Of a stretch of DNA of 64,000 nucleotides, positions 1 through 12,752 are shown piece by piece (the first letter of the stretch is position 1; each line of letters opens with the position of its first letter). The notes under the pieces are model-generated. The model was given only the letters and a program-made list of their open reading frames with translations, was not told where the DNA came from and did not search any database. Both the position numbers and the translations under genes were made by a program. Source of the stretch: Patagioenas fasciata (lineage: Eukaryota; Chordata; Aves; Columbiformes; Columbidae); contig NC_092520.1 in the NCBI RefSeq assembly GCF_037038585.1, forward strand, positions 4,209,501 to 4,273,500. Direction: 5' to 3'.

Positions 1-2381
1 GCTGTGAAACGGACATGCCAGACACCAACTGGGTGTTCAGTCACTTTGGCTTCAAACCCCAAGAGAGTGAGGACAGACTCAAACCTGCCGTCACCTGGGT
101 GGTTTGTCTCCAGCCACGTGTGACGACCTTCAAGCTACCTGATAGTAGCTGGGTTGAAGGCAGGACATTGTGCTCAAGAGGTATCAGTGGGTTTGATGTA
201 GAGTTGTAGGTGCAGCTCTTTGGGCAGCACCATGACCAGAGCACCTGAAGAGCTTTGGCCTTGCTGCCTACACACCCGCTAGGGTCCTGGAAAGCCAGGC
301 ACACTACCACCATCCAAACATTTCCATAATCACTGACTATTTTCTCAACAACCTTTGCTGCTGAGAGAAGAACAGGAGGCTACAGCTCCTCTGCAGACCT
401 CTGGGAGATGAGACAACAGCATTATTCATGTCCTCTGTCTCGTAAGTCTAGGTTTCTCTCACAACTGTCCGTCAGGTTCTTTGTCTTTTCCCTTCTCTCT
501 CCAATGGCAGGAGCAGCAGTGATGTTCATATCTGCTAAAAGGTCTGGAGTCAACCAAACTGTGGCCTTTCCACAAGAAAACCTTTGCCAAGTGCCTGAAG
601 CCCAGCACAATTCAGATCAGGTGAGGATCTCCTAAGGCGACATGCTGGGGACCTCAAGGGATCACTAGCTGTTCAAGTATGTCCTTCTCCCATTATGCTA
701 ACATCAAAGGATGTTTTTAAGTGAAAGTATTTAATATCACTGAAGCAGCAAGATGATGAATTAAAAAGACTGAACAAAAGGTGTTCCCACTGGGCCAAAG
801 CCATCTCTGCTCAACAAAGATAACTTCAGAGGTGCAATCTACTCTCTTTACCCCCACTTCTCATTGCAAGACAAAGATTTCCTTCTGGAATAAAATAAGA
901 AATGGAGAAATTACCCACTTGTACAAAATTCAGACCAATTCCTTCCCGCTCTGTGTTCGACCAAGAGGTCCAAACACAACAGCTCTTCAGCACTTATGGC
1001 TGCAGCTTCTTACAGGCCATTCTGCAAAGCCCAAGTGATGTTCTAACTGATGGAAAAGTCATTTCCAGACCATGAATTGCTCCCATTTGCTGTCCAGCTG
1101 TATCTGTGAGCCACAGATACTTCTACTGTTTTCCCAGAAGAAAAACCTCATTGGCAAATTAGAGCCACAGAATTTCTCCAGTGGAAAGGTTAAACCAAGT
1201 GATAGATCCAAGCCAGAAAAACCACAGAGCCTCTCTACAAGTCTGCCTTTTCTCCCAAGACCTGAGATCAGAGAGGCTCATGAGCTAACTGCCAGAACAA
1301 GGCGCTTTCTGACCCTTAGGATGGGTACTGAAATGAGAAATCGGAACACAGACAAAAAAATTGCAGACTGAAAAAAACCAAAAATAAATAAATTTAAGAA
1401 AACCCTAAACCAAACATCTTGGACCGAGACTGTTGGATGAAGCAGCCCTTTGATTTCGTGGTGCGAGGAATCAAAATTCACCAGTCGTGGTTTTGCTTGG
1501 TTAGAACTGAAGATGAACATATGAGTGAAGTAGATGGGGAGGTCAAACCAAAAAGCAGCTGGTACATGGCTTGCCAGGGATGACACAAGGAGTCAACAGT
1601 GGAGCATGGAGAGCTCAGACTCCTGGCTGCCATGTATGCTATGTGTGATATATGTTCCTATAGCAGTGACCTTGGACAACTAGGCTGTATCACAGATGAA
1701 GAAGCCTTTCACCAGTACAGTTGGCATTCATGAAATTCCTTAAATGTTTTGAAATGCTTTGGATACTTGCGCATTGTTCCCTGACCTTGTTTAAACGCCC
1801 GGTAAACAGGAAGATGGGCTCCTGTTGATATCTGGACTTGATCTGGAAGGATATCGCAATTATTTTGGGCGCTGGCCCAAAAGATTATGCTGAGCCAAGC
1901 AAATTGGGACTTTTCCCATTTTGCGGCCATTCAGGCTGAATCAGCCCAACATTTCCCTGACTGCAGTGTTTTACTACATGCTGTGCGGGGATAGTTGTGC
2001 CAACATTGCTGATCTGGAGCAACTCTTCCCTGCATCCCCCTTTTCCCCTTCCCCAGGCTGGATATAAAAGCAATCCAAGTCAAGGAGCTCCGGCCCTTTG
2101 GAATAAAGAGGAAATGTTTTCTAAATATGGGAGATAGATCTATCAAAAGGAGGTTGACTGGGTTAAATGTTGTGCGTGGTGTGACAGTACAAGTGAGACT
2201 GAGGAAAGGGAAGGGAAATAAGACCCATTCGTATGGAAGGAAAGTGCTCACTGCCAGCAGGCATATGTCAAAGGAACTTTCTGTTTAAAGGCACAAAGAG
2301 GCTGTGCAATTGTAAGACCTCTGTTCCTAAAGAAGAGAATTTGTTTTAACCAACACTGATAAAATGAGGAGGGGTTTTAGT
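1..2381. other. Upstream unique sequence, no gene seen
   Basis: No coding frame resembles a protein I know. A TATA-like ATATAAAAG (about 2063-2071) followed about 30 bases later by AATAAA (about 2102) hints at an old LTR, but no ends were found. Confidence 0.5.
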
Positions 2382-2531
2382 GCGAATGTCTCCTTCGCTG
2401 GAGACATTCAACACCCCCCTGGACACCTTCCTGTGTGATCTGTTCTGGTGACCCTGCTTTAGCAGGTGGGTTGGACTGGATGATCTCCAGAGGTCCCTTC
2501 CAACCCCAACCAGTCTGTGATTCTGTGATTT
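2382..2531 (+). mobile_element. CR1 LINE fragment, group D
   Basis: Reads through the 'GATGATCTCCAGAGGTCCC' version of the CR1 3' end and ends in two ATTCTGTG-type tail repeats. About 150 bases, strongly 5'-truncated. The same variant occurs on the - strand at 40883. Confidence 0.85.
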
Positions 2532-2859
2532 TCTCCTGCTTTTCCAACACCTCTCTGGAGCTGGGCCATGCTTTGTTGTGCTCATGTTCCTCTCTGCAGG
2601 AATATGGAACTTCCTGAGCTCCCGCTGTTCCCACAATGTTCTCGCAGTCACGTTCTTCTTTCCATGTTTTTAGTAGTGGATTATGAAATCACTCACTGAG
2701 AGGCTAGTAATGAATGACAGGGAGGGTCACACGTCTGCAGGCTTGAGTCCAAGTTTCCAGCTAATGACTTGAACAGAGGTAGAACAGTTCGGAAACGTCC
2801 CTTGGAGACCCATGGTGGAACAGCAACAGCATTTTGCTGGGAAACCAAAAAACCAAACT

Positions 2860-3112
2860 CACAGAATCCCAGAATGTCAGGGGTTGGAAGGGACCTGGAA
2901 AGCTCATCCAGTGCAATCCCCCCATGGAGCAGGAACACCCAGCTGAGGTTCCACAGGAAGGTGTCCAGGCGGGTTTGAATGTCTGCAGAGAAGGAGACTC
3001 CACAACCTCCCTGGGCAGCCTGGGCCAGGCTCTGACACCCTCACCATGAAGAAGTTTCTTCTCAAATTTAAGTGGAACCTCCTGTGTTCCAGTTTGTACT
3101 CACTGACTCAAG
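2860..3112 (-). mobile_element. CR1 LINE fragment, group C
   Basis: Begins on the + strand with CACAGAATCCCAGAATGTCA, the reverse complement of a CR1 tail, and continues into the 'TGAAGAAGTTTCTTCTCA' region. Closely similar to the copies at 26908 (-) and 53330 (+), which define this group here. Confidence 0.9.
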
Positions 3113-5124
3113 TTGAAGTCCACCCTGGTCAACCCCAGTGAGCAGGCACTTAGTGATGAAACAAAGGAGGCAAAGGTGTTGTATTTCCCATCCAGCACCT
3201 CCATCTGCTCTTGGTTACTTTTTTATCTTAAGGACATATCCTTGGAAATGGTATTTGGGAAGAACATTTGATTGCACGTAAAAGGTCTGCTGATCTAATA
3301 GGAAAGGGTGCACTGACCTGAAGGTAGAGACAGAAATAAGAAAGAGGTGATTAATTGTTGGAACATAAGACCTTTTTCTTTCAGAAATTTAAAGTTGATA
3401 TCTTCTCTGTAAATATGCTTCAGCTAATTACAATTTTCTAAGCTCAGTTCAGAAGGAAATGCAGGCTAAACCATTGCCTAATGACTCCCTCTGAGATAAA
3501 CATGTAGAAAATCAGGGTCTGATTTCCCTTCTTATTTCCCTAATGTTTCATGTTGAAGATCCAGGGAAGTGTCCAATAATGCTCACTCAAAGGATGGGAA
3601 CTACAGGAGGCTGAGGATGAATCTAGATGGTCATGAGTGAAGGACGAGAGGAAATTGCCTCAAGTTGCACCAGGGGAGGTTGAGGTTGGATCTTGGGAAC
3701 AATTTCTTCCCCAAAGGGCTGTGGGGCATTGGAACAGGCTGCCCAGGGCAGTGCTGGAGTCACCATCCCTGGAGGGGTTGAACAGATGTGGAGATGAGGT
3801 TTTTGGGAACATGGTTTAGTGACAGTATTTGGTTAATGGTTGGATTTGATAACCTTGAGGGTCTTTTCCAACAAAAAATATTCTATGAAGATGGTCATGA
3901 ATGAAGACGGTCATGAGAAGAAAAGGAGCACCACCATCAGTTCCTTTTCACAGGTAGCACAGGACACAGATTGGCTTTATTTTTGGAGAGAAAAGGGCAG
4001 ATCGAAGTAAGTTCTGAACCCTTTAACATAAATTTCATCTGACCATCCCCTGCAGTCATCAGGGTTAAAAACCAACACAGCTCCAAGTTCTTCCCACTGC
4101 ATCTGCAACCAGTGGTACTCTCACATTTCAGGGACGCGGCTCCCCTGGGCCAGCACAATCCACAGTCAGCGAGGGTTTGATTTTGCATATCCTCCTCTAA
4201 CCAGAGCTTTCTCACACAATGAATCCTTTGACCTCACTGAGCTCGATGACGTGCGTCTCGGCAATTTTCGAGGCCTCAGCCCCTGACCTGCCAAAATCAT
4301 GGGAAAGCAAACGCTCCCCTCAAGGGCATTTCTACGTAGGAAGAGCAATAGACCTTGCATGCTACAAGACGGCCACAATTTTAATGCCGTGAATAAAGTC
4401 TCTGTTGACAGTCAGCAAAGAGCACTCTGACACCTCAGGGCTTTGTTGTCGTCCGTGTAAAATTAACCACTTAGTCAGAACAGATAGTATACATCTGTCC
4501 CTTTTTATTTCTTTTTTTTCCCCACCACATCGCCACTGGGGAGATTTCATTAAAGCAATGTTAGACCATGGGTGTTAGCTACATTTGCAGGATATAATTA
4601 GCTGGCAAGGCTGAAATAAGGTATCTGCTGTAACCTTGGCTGCTGGGCTGCAAGGTACTGTGAGCAAATTCTAAAGGAGATGATGCATGGGCTCCAGAAA
4701 TAATGATTTTTCCCCTGAGAGCCTATGGAGGATGTCCTTTGCTTGCACGAGGACTTCTGGAAATTACAGGTCTTTAATGAGCAGATCCCAGGTAATAAAT
4801 CAGATTGGGATCTCCCCATTTCGTTGCACCATGGGCAGTCTGCCTATTGTATGACTGATGCTTGGGTAAAGGGAAAAAAAGGGGCTGCCCCTGGGGACAT
4901 TCCCACTGACTCCAAGGGGAGGACAGGATCCCTGCCTGGAAGCTGAGAAGATTTAAGGCCTGAGGGCACGAACGCCTCTGGATCATATTCAGGACACACA
5001 GTTTGGAAGACAAATGTTCTTGACAGCCAGGGGTGATTCAGGCCAGACTATCTCAGTCTGCCAGCTGGCATGAAGCTAATTCCAGCCATGAATGCTTCGA
5101 AGGGTATATCCACAGGCTTGTATC
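3113..5124. other. Unique sequence around CR1 group B copy, no gene seen
   Basis: Apart from the CR1 at 3640-3888, the stretches 3113-3639 and 3889-5124 hold only short chance frames. Confidence 0.5.
3640..3888 (+). mobile_element. CR1 LINE fragment, group B
   Basis: Contains the 'GGGCATTGGAACAGGCTGCC' and 'CACCATCCCTGGAGGGGTT' blocks of an older CR1 group and ends near ATTCTATGAAG. It matches the copy at 5557-6053 over most of its length. Confidence 0.88.
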
Positions 5125-5201
5125 CATTCCTGCTTGGAGCAGCAGTTTGGATTGGTACCTCCTGAGGTCCCTTCCATTCCAAATTATCCTATGATCCTAT
5201 G
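5125..5201 (+). mobile_element. Short CR1 LINE 3' end
   Basis: Only the last 75 bases or so remain: CCTGAGGTCCCTTCCATTCC then ATCCTATGATCCTATGA. It is diverged. Confidence 0.65.
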
Positions 5202-5485
5202 AGAGGTGGGTTCTTCAAGCTGAATTTCTCCTCTTTGTGCAGAGAGTTGGTGGAACTTGGGCATGTCTCAAAGACACAAGGAATGGAGGGGGATTGGTGT
5301 CACCCAGTGTCAGTCCTTGAAAGGACTTTGGGTCCTCTCCTACACATCTGTGTTGTACAGACCAGACAGCAAATCCTTCTTGGGCTCCGCAGCCTGCTGA
5401 CTCTCCAGATGTGAGCTCCTGTGGGATCAGGTCTTGTGTGGACATCTTCTGATGTTTCATTTAGATCCTGTTTTAGGTGCATCTT

Positions 5486-5560
5486 CACAGAATCATTGAA
5501 TCAGTGAATCATAGAATGGTTTGGGTTGGAAGGGACTTTTAAAGGTCTTCTAGTCCCTGA
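5486..5560 (-). mobile_element. CR1 LINE 3' end, cut by the next copy
   Basis: Three tail repeats, then the reverse complement of the CR1 3' end, broken off after about 75 bases where a + strand CR1 begins. The two 3' ends point outwards. Confidence 0.85.
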
Positions 5561-6053
5561 ATATTGTATTCAGTTCTAGTCCTTCATGACAAGAAAGGCC
5601 TTGAAGTGCTGGAGCGAGTTGACAGAAGGGAACGGAGCTGGGGAAGGGGCTGGAGCACAAGTGTGATGGGAGCGGCTGAGGGACCTGGGGGGTTCAGTTG
5701 GAGAACAGAAGCTGAGGGGAGACCTTCTGATCTCTGAACTGCCTGAAAGGAGCTTGGAGCCAGGGGGGTCGGGCTCTGCTCCCCAGGAACAAGCGCCAGG
5801 AGCAGAGGAAACGGCCTCAAGTTGCACCAGGGGAGGTTGAGGTTGGATGTGGGGAACAATTTCTTCCCCAAAGGGCTGTGGGGCATTGGAACAGGCTGCC
5901 CAGGGCAGTGCTGGAGTCACCATCCCTGGAGGGGTTTAAAAGACACGTAGATGAGGTTCTTAGGGACATGGCTTAGTGTCAGGGTTGGGTAACGTTTGGA
6001 CTCAATGATCGTGAAGATTCCTTTCAACTGAAATCATTCTATGATTCTTGTTT
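5557..6053 (+). mobile_element. CR1 LINE fragment, group B, about 500 bases
   Basis: Starts in 'GTATTCAGTTCTAGTCCTTC', runs through the 'GTTGCACCAGGGGAGGTTGA' block and ends with ATTCTATGATTCTTG. It abuts the opposite-strand fragment at 5486-5560. The reverse strand has chance frames of about 100 residues (5576-5923) that are not genes. Confidence 0.9.
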
Positions 6054-7042
6054 CCAACCAAAATGATTCGATTATTCTAGGGCAACCTCACTGCAATAAG
6101 CAGTGTTTAAATATCTTTGTTTAAAGTTCTTCAAAATAGAACACAATTACTTTGCAAAATGTTCCCTCTAATGTGCCATATTTTCCCTTCTCCAAACAGC
6201 AGCATTTTACACCAAAAAACACTTTGTAAGTTCAAAAGTTCGTTGCTCGTGGTTAAAGAGCTCTTAGTGTATTGGCATCACAAAATGTAAATGCACTATC
6301 CATTTTCAAATTGAAGCTTGGTCTCAATTTTCCTTTTGGTTTCCAAAGGAAAAGAAGATAGTTTAAACTCTGGTGATACACTTTCAGTGAACTCTTCTGA
6401 CACAGGTTAAACAAACAGGGCTTCCCAGAGTGAACTTTGCAAAGGAAAAACTCCCTGTCCCATCAGTCAACCAGCAGAGCTATCTAGCACAAAACATCCA
6501 GCATGCACAGACCACATGGAGTTCTGCAGCCTTGAGCAAAATGCTGTATTTATTACTGATATCTTGTCACCCTAACCTTTGCAATATGATCATTTGATAC
6601 TCAGATATGTGTGATTGGCCTGGCAATTCATTAGCTTGTAGTCAGTAGAAAGTGATGGGTCCTTCTCCACTGCTGTTCGTGTCAATCGGCTGATAAAGCT
6701 GACTTTTGCTCTTAGATTGGATATGGTTCATTTTGTTATAAAATAAGCTCTGCTTCTTTACTTCTCTTTAGGTAAGGAGGGAGGTGTTGCTCAGTGTGAC
6801 TAACATCAAATAACCCTTCGCGTGCTCAGATGTCATCAAGACAAAATGTGCTCAGAGGTAACGCGAACTCTCGATAAAGAGGGTGCTTTTCAAATAAAGC
6901 TTTGATTCGATTAGTTTCATAAACAAATTGAATGGGCATGTTCGCTGAGAGTGTGTATGCCCCAAGCCAGGTTGTCTGAACACAGTTTAAAGCAAATAAA
7001 GGTCATGAAACACCAGATTAACCAAGACAAAACATGTTTGCA
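6054..7042. other. A/T-rich unique sequence, no gene seen
   Basis: Low GC, no repeat or frame of note. Confidence 0.5.
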
Positions 7043-7312
7043 ATAGAATCAAAGAATCATAGAATAGTTTGGGTTAGAAGGGACCTTCAAAGCTCCCCCA
7101 GTGCCACCCCTGCCATGAGCAGGGACATCTTCACCAGCTCAGGTTGCTCAGAGCCCCGTCCAGCCTGGCCTGGGATGTCTCCAGGGATGGGGTATCCACC
7201 ACCTCTCTGCCGAACCTGGGACAGTATTTTATACCACCCTCATTGTAAAAAATTTCTTCTTCATGCCTATCCTGAATCTCCCCTCTTTCAGTTTAAAACC
7301 ATCACCCATAGA
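7043..7312 (-). mobile_element. CR1 LINE fragment, group A
   Basis: Tail repeats at the left, then 'GCTCCCCCAGTGCCACCCCT' and 'AGCAGGGACATCTTCACCAG', the commonest CR1 version in this window. 5'-truncated in the segment before CATCACCC. Confidence 0.93.
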
Positions 7313-8285
7313 AGCAATGTCTTATTACCCACCTGATATAACTGAAGAAAGTAAGGAGTATGTTTGGTGCACCATCTTCTCTAGGGCTAAAGTGAGAGCA
7401 TCAAACTTTGAGAACAAGCATCTTGTATTTAATTAGACTCATCAAAGTTGGACCACCTTGTACCTGTGTGGTAGAGGTGATGCTAATGAAGGGGGAAAGT
7501 TGCTTATTTTCAAGAGACAGGGAGAGAAAATGAAACGTGGAGAGGAAGGCTGAGATCATGCTTGCACCCCAGTTTAAAAATGCCTGTTGGACTGGTAGAG
7601 CAGCTGTTGTTGCATGAGGTAACGTGACTGGACAAGATATGTTTTTATTGGAAATCTCAAGAGTAAATCTTTCTCACTCATCACTTTATTTCCTTCATAA
7701 AAAAAACTCGTTCATCCAAGATCCAAGTGTGTGACATCAGCTTTTTCTTATCATATGGCTTCCTAAACTAATCAAAATGTTCTGTACATGTCCACACCTA
7801 CTTTTTTTTTCCTCTTTCATTACTATCCAGGTACTTACATGACCTGTATTCTTTTATTACATAAGTACTTTGCAAGCATTTACAAACTTTTGGTAAACTT
7901 TTACCTTGGCAAAGGGAGCGCAGCAGTGATTTTGCATTCTGCTTTTATCAGCTGACTTCAGCCTAGAAACTTCGCAGCCTGGGGTTAATATTGCACCTCG
8001 TGAACTTTGTAATCTACAGGCAATGGGTCAGGAAAGTTCACAATTATTTTTATCGATGTGGGTAGTAACGCAAAGTTCACTACCAGAAAAAAACAGCACT
8101 TGAATAGAGTGAATATTAAACAAAGACTCCTGAAAAGAGCTTATTTTGAATTGGTTGCATAGGGGATGCATTGGAAAGGGTAGGCAGCATTTTCACACCA
8201 ACTTTTCTGAATTTAGATCATGTCTGATGAGCCCAGAGGATTCACTGCCACAGGAATCACCCAGGAATAACTACTACATAGGGAA
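7313..8285. other. A/T-rich unique sequence holding the motif cluster
   Basis: No gene. From about 7680 it is low-GC, repeat-free DNA leading into the nuclear-receptor-like cluster at 7981-8085. Confidence 0.5.
7981..8085. promoter_or_regulatory. Candidate enhancer: cluster of nuclear-receptor-like sites
   Basis: GTGAACTTTG (8000-8009) and its exact reverse complement CAAAGTTCAC (8071-8080) flank GGGTCAGGAAAGTTCA (8025-8040). The last reads as two receptor half-sites spaced by four bases (DR4). GTTAATATTGCAC (7985-7997) adds HNF1-like and C/EBP-like half motifs. CAAAGTTCA resembles HNF4 sites. This is motif reading only. It lies about 33 kb upstream of the CpG island. Confidence 0.3.
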
Positions 8286-8510
8286 GAGGACATGAGGAAG
8301 ATATTTGTTACAACCAGGGTGGTGAGACCCTGGCCCAGGTTGGCCAGAGAGGTGGTGGATGAACCATCCCTGGAGACATCCCAGGCCAGGCTGGACGGGG
8401 CTCTGAGCAACCTGAGCTGGTGAAGATGTCCCTGCTCATGGCAGGGGTGGCACTGGGGGAGCTTTGAAGGTGCTTTCCAACCCAAACTATTCTATGATTC
8501 CTTGATTCTA
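8286..8510 (+). mobile_element. CR1 LINE fragment, group A
   Basis: Starts at GAGGACATGAGGAAGA, carries 'GTGGTGGATGAACCATCCCT', and ends ATTCTATGATTCCTTGATTC. 5'-truncated. Confidence 0.93.
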
Positions 8511-9971
8511 AGACTAACAGGTTTCAAAGCAGGATTAGATATTTCTAAGGGGAATGAGAACTGACAGAACAACAGGTCCATGGTATCGATAACAAGGACA
8601 AGTGATCTTCATGACTGCAGCAGACCAACAGTCCTCTTTAGGAGATGGGGCCTCTGTCACAAGCAGCATCTCACCCAGGGGCATCTCATTTGCAACGGGA
8701 GCCTCCAGACATTTTCCATGCTACAAATAACAGCACGGTTTCATCCCTGCAGATCAAATGCCATCTAACTAGACCAAGTGATCTGTGTATTCCCAGCACA
8801 TCTGCAAAGATGTGTAATTACCCTTGAGTAATTTTTCCTGAGGGCATTTGGGGAGGTAAAGCATGGTCCCACCTAAAGCATGCCTCCTTTGGGCAAATTC
8901 CCACATATTTCAAAGGGAGGAAAAATAAATCAAAAAAGAGAGATTATTATTTGTTTAATGAACCTGCAGAAGTGCATTTCTTTCTGGGAATCTTATTAAA
9001 AAGTCCTTTCCTCATGGAAATGTGGCTGGTGAGTAGATACTTTGTCAAGTCAAAGAGAAAAAATCCCACAGATTGGAAGTCTAATCACATTGAAACCATA
9101 TGTGCAGCATATGTCAGCAGTTACAGAGAGCTTTAGAAAAAACAACTACAAAACCTCGGCCTCTGCCTTCAAAGGGGTTTTAGAAGGGCCAAAATTTTGA
9201 TCTCTAAATTTATGCCCTTTAGGGAAAAGTCATGGGGATTGTTTTTGTGTTTGTGTCTGTCTGTTTTTGTGAATAGTTTTGCTACAGAAAACTAACCGGA
9301 GGTCCCTACCACAAGAAAAAAAACCCCATGTATCAGAGCTGGCTTCCTCCCTGGGACTGTGCAGATCCCAGCACACATTGAGTCGGTCTTTTCACAAGCC
9401 ATGGCTCTGTTTTAAAGCCCAGTCCTGCCTTCGAAAAATGGCTTTATTCAAGAACAGAACGATGGGGATCTGTGTTTCCTGCCTCCCCTTGTTTCAATAT
9501 GATACGTGCGTTGTTGACTCTTGTAAAGGCAAATGGTCTTTCAATCAGCAGTCGAGACCAAAAAATTCATTGTAGGTTGGTGGCGTTAATGTCGGCGCTA
9601 TCCCTTTTCATGTAACCATCTCTTACAATGCTTCAGCATACAGATTGGTCATAACACCCTTTTTCATGGCCTTGATTCTCTTCTTTACTGATATGCTGTA
9701 TCTTTATTGCAGGAAAGCATGAGTTATTGCCACAAACTGAAGTTGTTGCATTTCGTCCTGCACAAACAGGGGTCAAATCCCTGAGTCATATGCTTCGAGA
9801 CCTAAAGGCAATCTGTAAAGCAAGGTGGAGAAAACCTCTCCTTAGCTCCTGGCTTGGTGGTCAGCACATGCCAGCTGTGTCTGCAAGCAGTCCTTGGTGA
9901 TAAGGGTCAGGGTTAAGTGCTCTGTGGAAGCCTTTGAAGTGCTAAAACAAACATATGACCTGCGATGGCTC
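8511..9971. other. Unique sequence, no gene seen
   Basis: Short chance frames only (longest about 98 residues at 9279-9575, no known domain). Confidence 0.5.
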
Positions 9972-10442
9972 AAGACACGGACCTGTTAGAGAGGGGCCAG
10001 AAGAGGCCAAAGAATGATCAGAGTGATGGAACAGCTCTGCTATGAGGACAGGCTGAGAGAGTTGTGGTGTTCAGCCTGGAGAAGAGAAGGCTCCAGGGAG
10101 ACCTTAGTGTGGCCTTGCAGTGCTCAGAAGGGGCCTGTAAGAAAGATGGAGAAAGACTTTTTAGCAGGGTCTGTTGCGATAGGACAAGGGGTGATGGTTT
10201 TAAACTAAAAGAGGAGAGATTCAACCTAGACATGAGGAAGAAATTTTCTACACTGAGGGTGGTGAAACATTGGTCCAGGTTGGCCAGAGAGGTGGTGGAT
10301 GAACCATCCCTGGAGACATCCCAGGCCAGGCTGGACGGGGCTCTGAGCAACCTGAGCTGGTGAAGATGTCCCTGTTCATGGCAGGGGTGGCACTGAATGA
10401 GCTTTGAAGGTCCCTTCCAACCCAAACTATCCTATTACTGTT
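9972..10442 (+). mobile_element. CR1 LINE fragment, group A, about 470 bases
   Basis: Starts in 'GACCTGTTAGAGAGGGGCC', continues through 'GGAGAAGAGAAGGCTCCAGG' and ends in a mutated tail (ATCCTATTACTG). Confidence 0.93.
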
Positions 10443-12714
10443 TGATAAACACGAGGAGATGCATGGGGAGATCCCAGTTCTCCCATCAGTGACAAGCTTT
10501 CTCAGGGGTAAGACAAACCCCCTTCCCAGCAAGGTTTGGGGGTGGCACAGACATGAGAGACAGGGCAATGTGCCAACGTGGAGGTTTTAAAAGCCCAGCA
10601 GGATGTGACTCATTGGGGAAACTGGTTCTGCCAGGGTGGTGCAACCGTCTGAGCTCAAACACAACCCATTTTCCTCCCACTCGTTCCCACCATGAGGTTC
10701 TTCTGGGCCACTTGCTCCCACCATTAGGCTTTGCTGGGCCAGTCACATGTGTCTGTGAGCTGGGAAAGAGTAATGAGAAACCTCTTGGAAAGGAGGTGGT
10801 GGAGAAACCAATGTAGTGAAGGTAAGGCAGCTATGCTGAGTTTTTAGCAAGCAGGCTGCCTGCACACAAGTGTGTGTGTATATGTCCACATGCGGGTATG
10901 TGGACTCTGTATTGTGGAGCAAAGGACACATTTGGGAGTGCACATTGGAGTAGACAGGATGGGCCAGCAACAGAAACTGGCTTCTCAGCCAGCCCCAAGC
11001 CCACTGAAACTCTTGGCTGAGCCCATATCCTGACCTTGCTCTGTTGAGTAGATGGACACACAACTCAAGACAGGCTTCCTAAAGATGAGTAGTGTTGTAG
11101 GACATGACATGTTGAGAAGTAAAATTGAAGGCCAGACTTGGGGAGCAACCTGAACATGTGGCCCCTGTACAGACACAGTGTACCCAGGACCTGGTCATGG
11201 CCAAGGATTACGGTGCAAAGGCTGGAGGGGGCTGACTGAGGGGAGGTTTCTTTTAGACATTGTGAAAAACAACTGCATTTTTTTGCAGTCCTCCTTAGTG
11301 GCAGAATGGGTGCGAGGAAAGGTTGTCTTCTCTCTCAGGGGACAGGGGCTGTGAGCAAAGCTTTTGCCCTTTCTCCTGTGGCAGTTTTCCAACAACCCCA
11401 TGCACCTTCTTTCCTCATTTGATGACTGTCAAATATGAATTCATCCCAGATAACTTCCCCCAGCACAAACTTACCTATCGAATTCCTACGCAGCACACAC
11501 CGTAGAGGAACCCCATCTGATCCTTGCTTCACTTAGCCCTCAGCTTTGCTTCTCTCTCGTACCAAGCTCCAGCAGATACACCTAAAGGTCATGACCTTCT
11601 ACAGCCCAAAATACAGACTTAGTATTTTTTTATTTCCTTTGTTGCTGTTTTAAAGGCTTGTGGGAAAGACTTCAAGGTGAGAAGCTACACGGAAATGTCC
11701 CTGACATCTACTGACTCTTTGAGGCAAGATAGCCCACCAAAATTATTTGTAAATACAAGCTGATGGGAGGCCAGAAGAGGACAAGGACTACACTTTTGGT
11801 TTGTATTAGGACTTGTCACTACTGTTCCATGCTTCAGCTTGCTCTGTTCCAGCAATGCTAACTCATTCAGTAAAATACATGACATTTTATTCAAAGATCC
11901 AGCTTCTTTATTATCTGCAAACATTTACCCTCCATTTAGAAAATGCAGGACATACCAATCATTGAAAGCCACTGAAAAAAAGTTAAGAGAAAACTCTCGA
12001 GGCTCAAGAAGTTTTGTAATATGTTATTTTCTTTTTACATTCCATTGTTTTTAAGGAAAAGTTGTTTTGTGGTAGCCTGATTCATGAGTTTGTTGCACCT
12101 GGGAGCCGGTCACACTTGAGTTTTGGACGTGGTCTGCAAGAAAGAAGTTCAAACAAGCCCAAGGAAAATGAGTCAAGGATGATGGTTGTGACTCACAGGA
12201 GTACTAGAAAGTCGTTTTACATGTTTTACCTAGAAAAATAGGAGCAGGTAAGGCCATATAATCACTTCACGCATAGAACTGTATGCAGAGGGAGAAGGGC
12301 TGTGCGGGTTTGCCACAGCAGATAGAACAAGGAAGGGGAGATTAAATTTAGCTGGCTATTAGGAACAATTTCCTGAGAGTGAAGACAATTAGGCAGTGGA
12401 ACTGTTTTGCCTAGTGAGGTAATTACTGCACAAACACTAGATGGACGCGAGCCAAGATTAGATAAGTATAGTGGAAAATGTAGTACAAGGTCTCTTCTGA
12501 TGAGCCCAGAGGGGCTGGCTTTGCTGGCAGCATGCCCGGCCGAGCAGTTGGAGGAAACTTTCCCTGAAAAGTTCTCGAGACAACAAGGGACAAGAAGACT
12601 GCAGGACCAGAGCTGGCTCTCCACTCTCGTCAGGGTGGAGAGCAATTCATCAAACCCCTGCTGCCACAAAAGCCAGCGAAAGATCTGAGGCAGCCAGGAA
12701 ATGGAAGTAGATTC

Positions 12715-12752
<38 letters not shown>

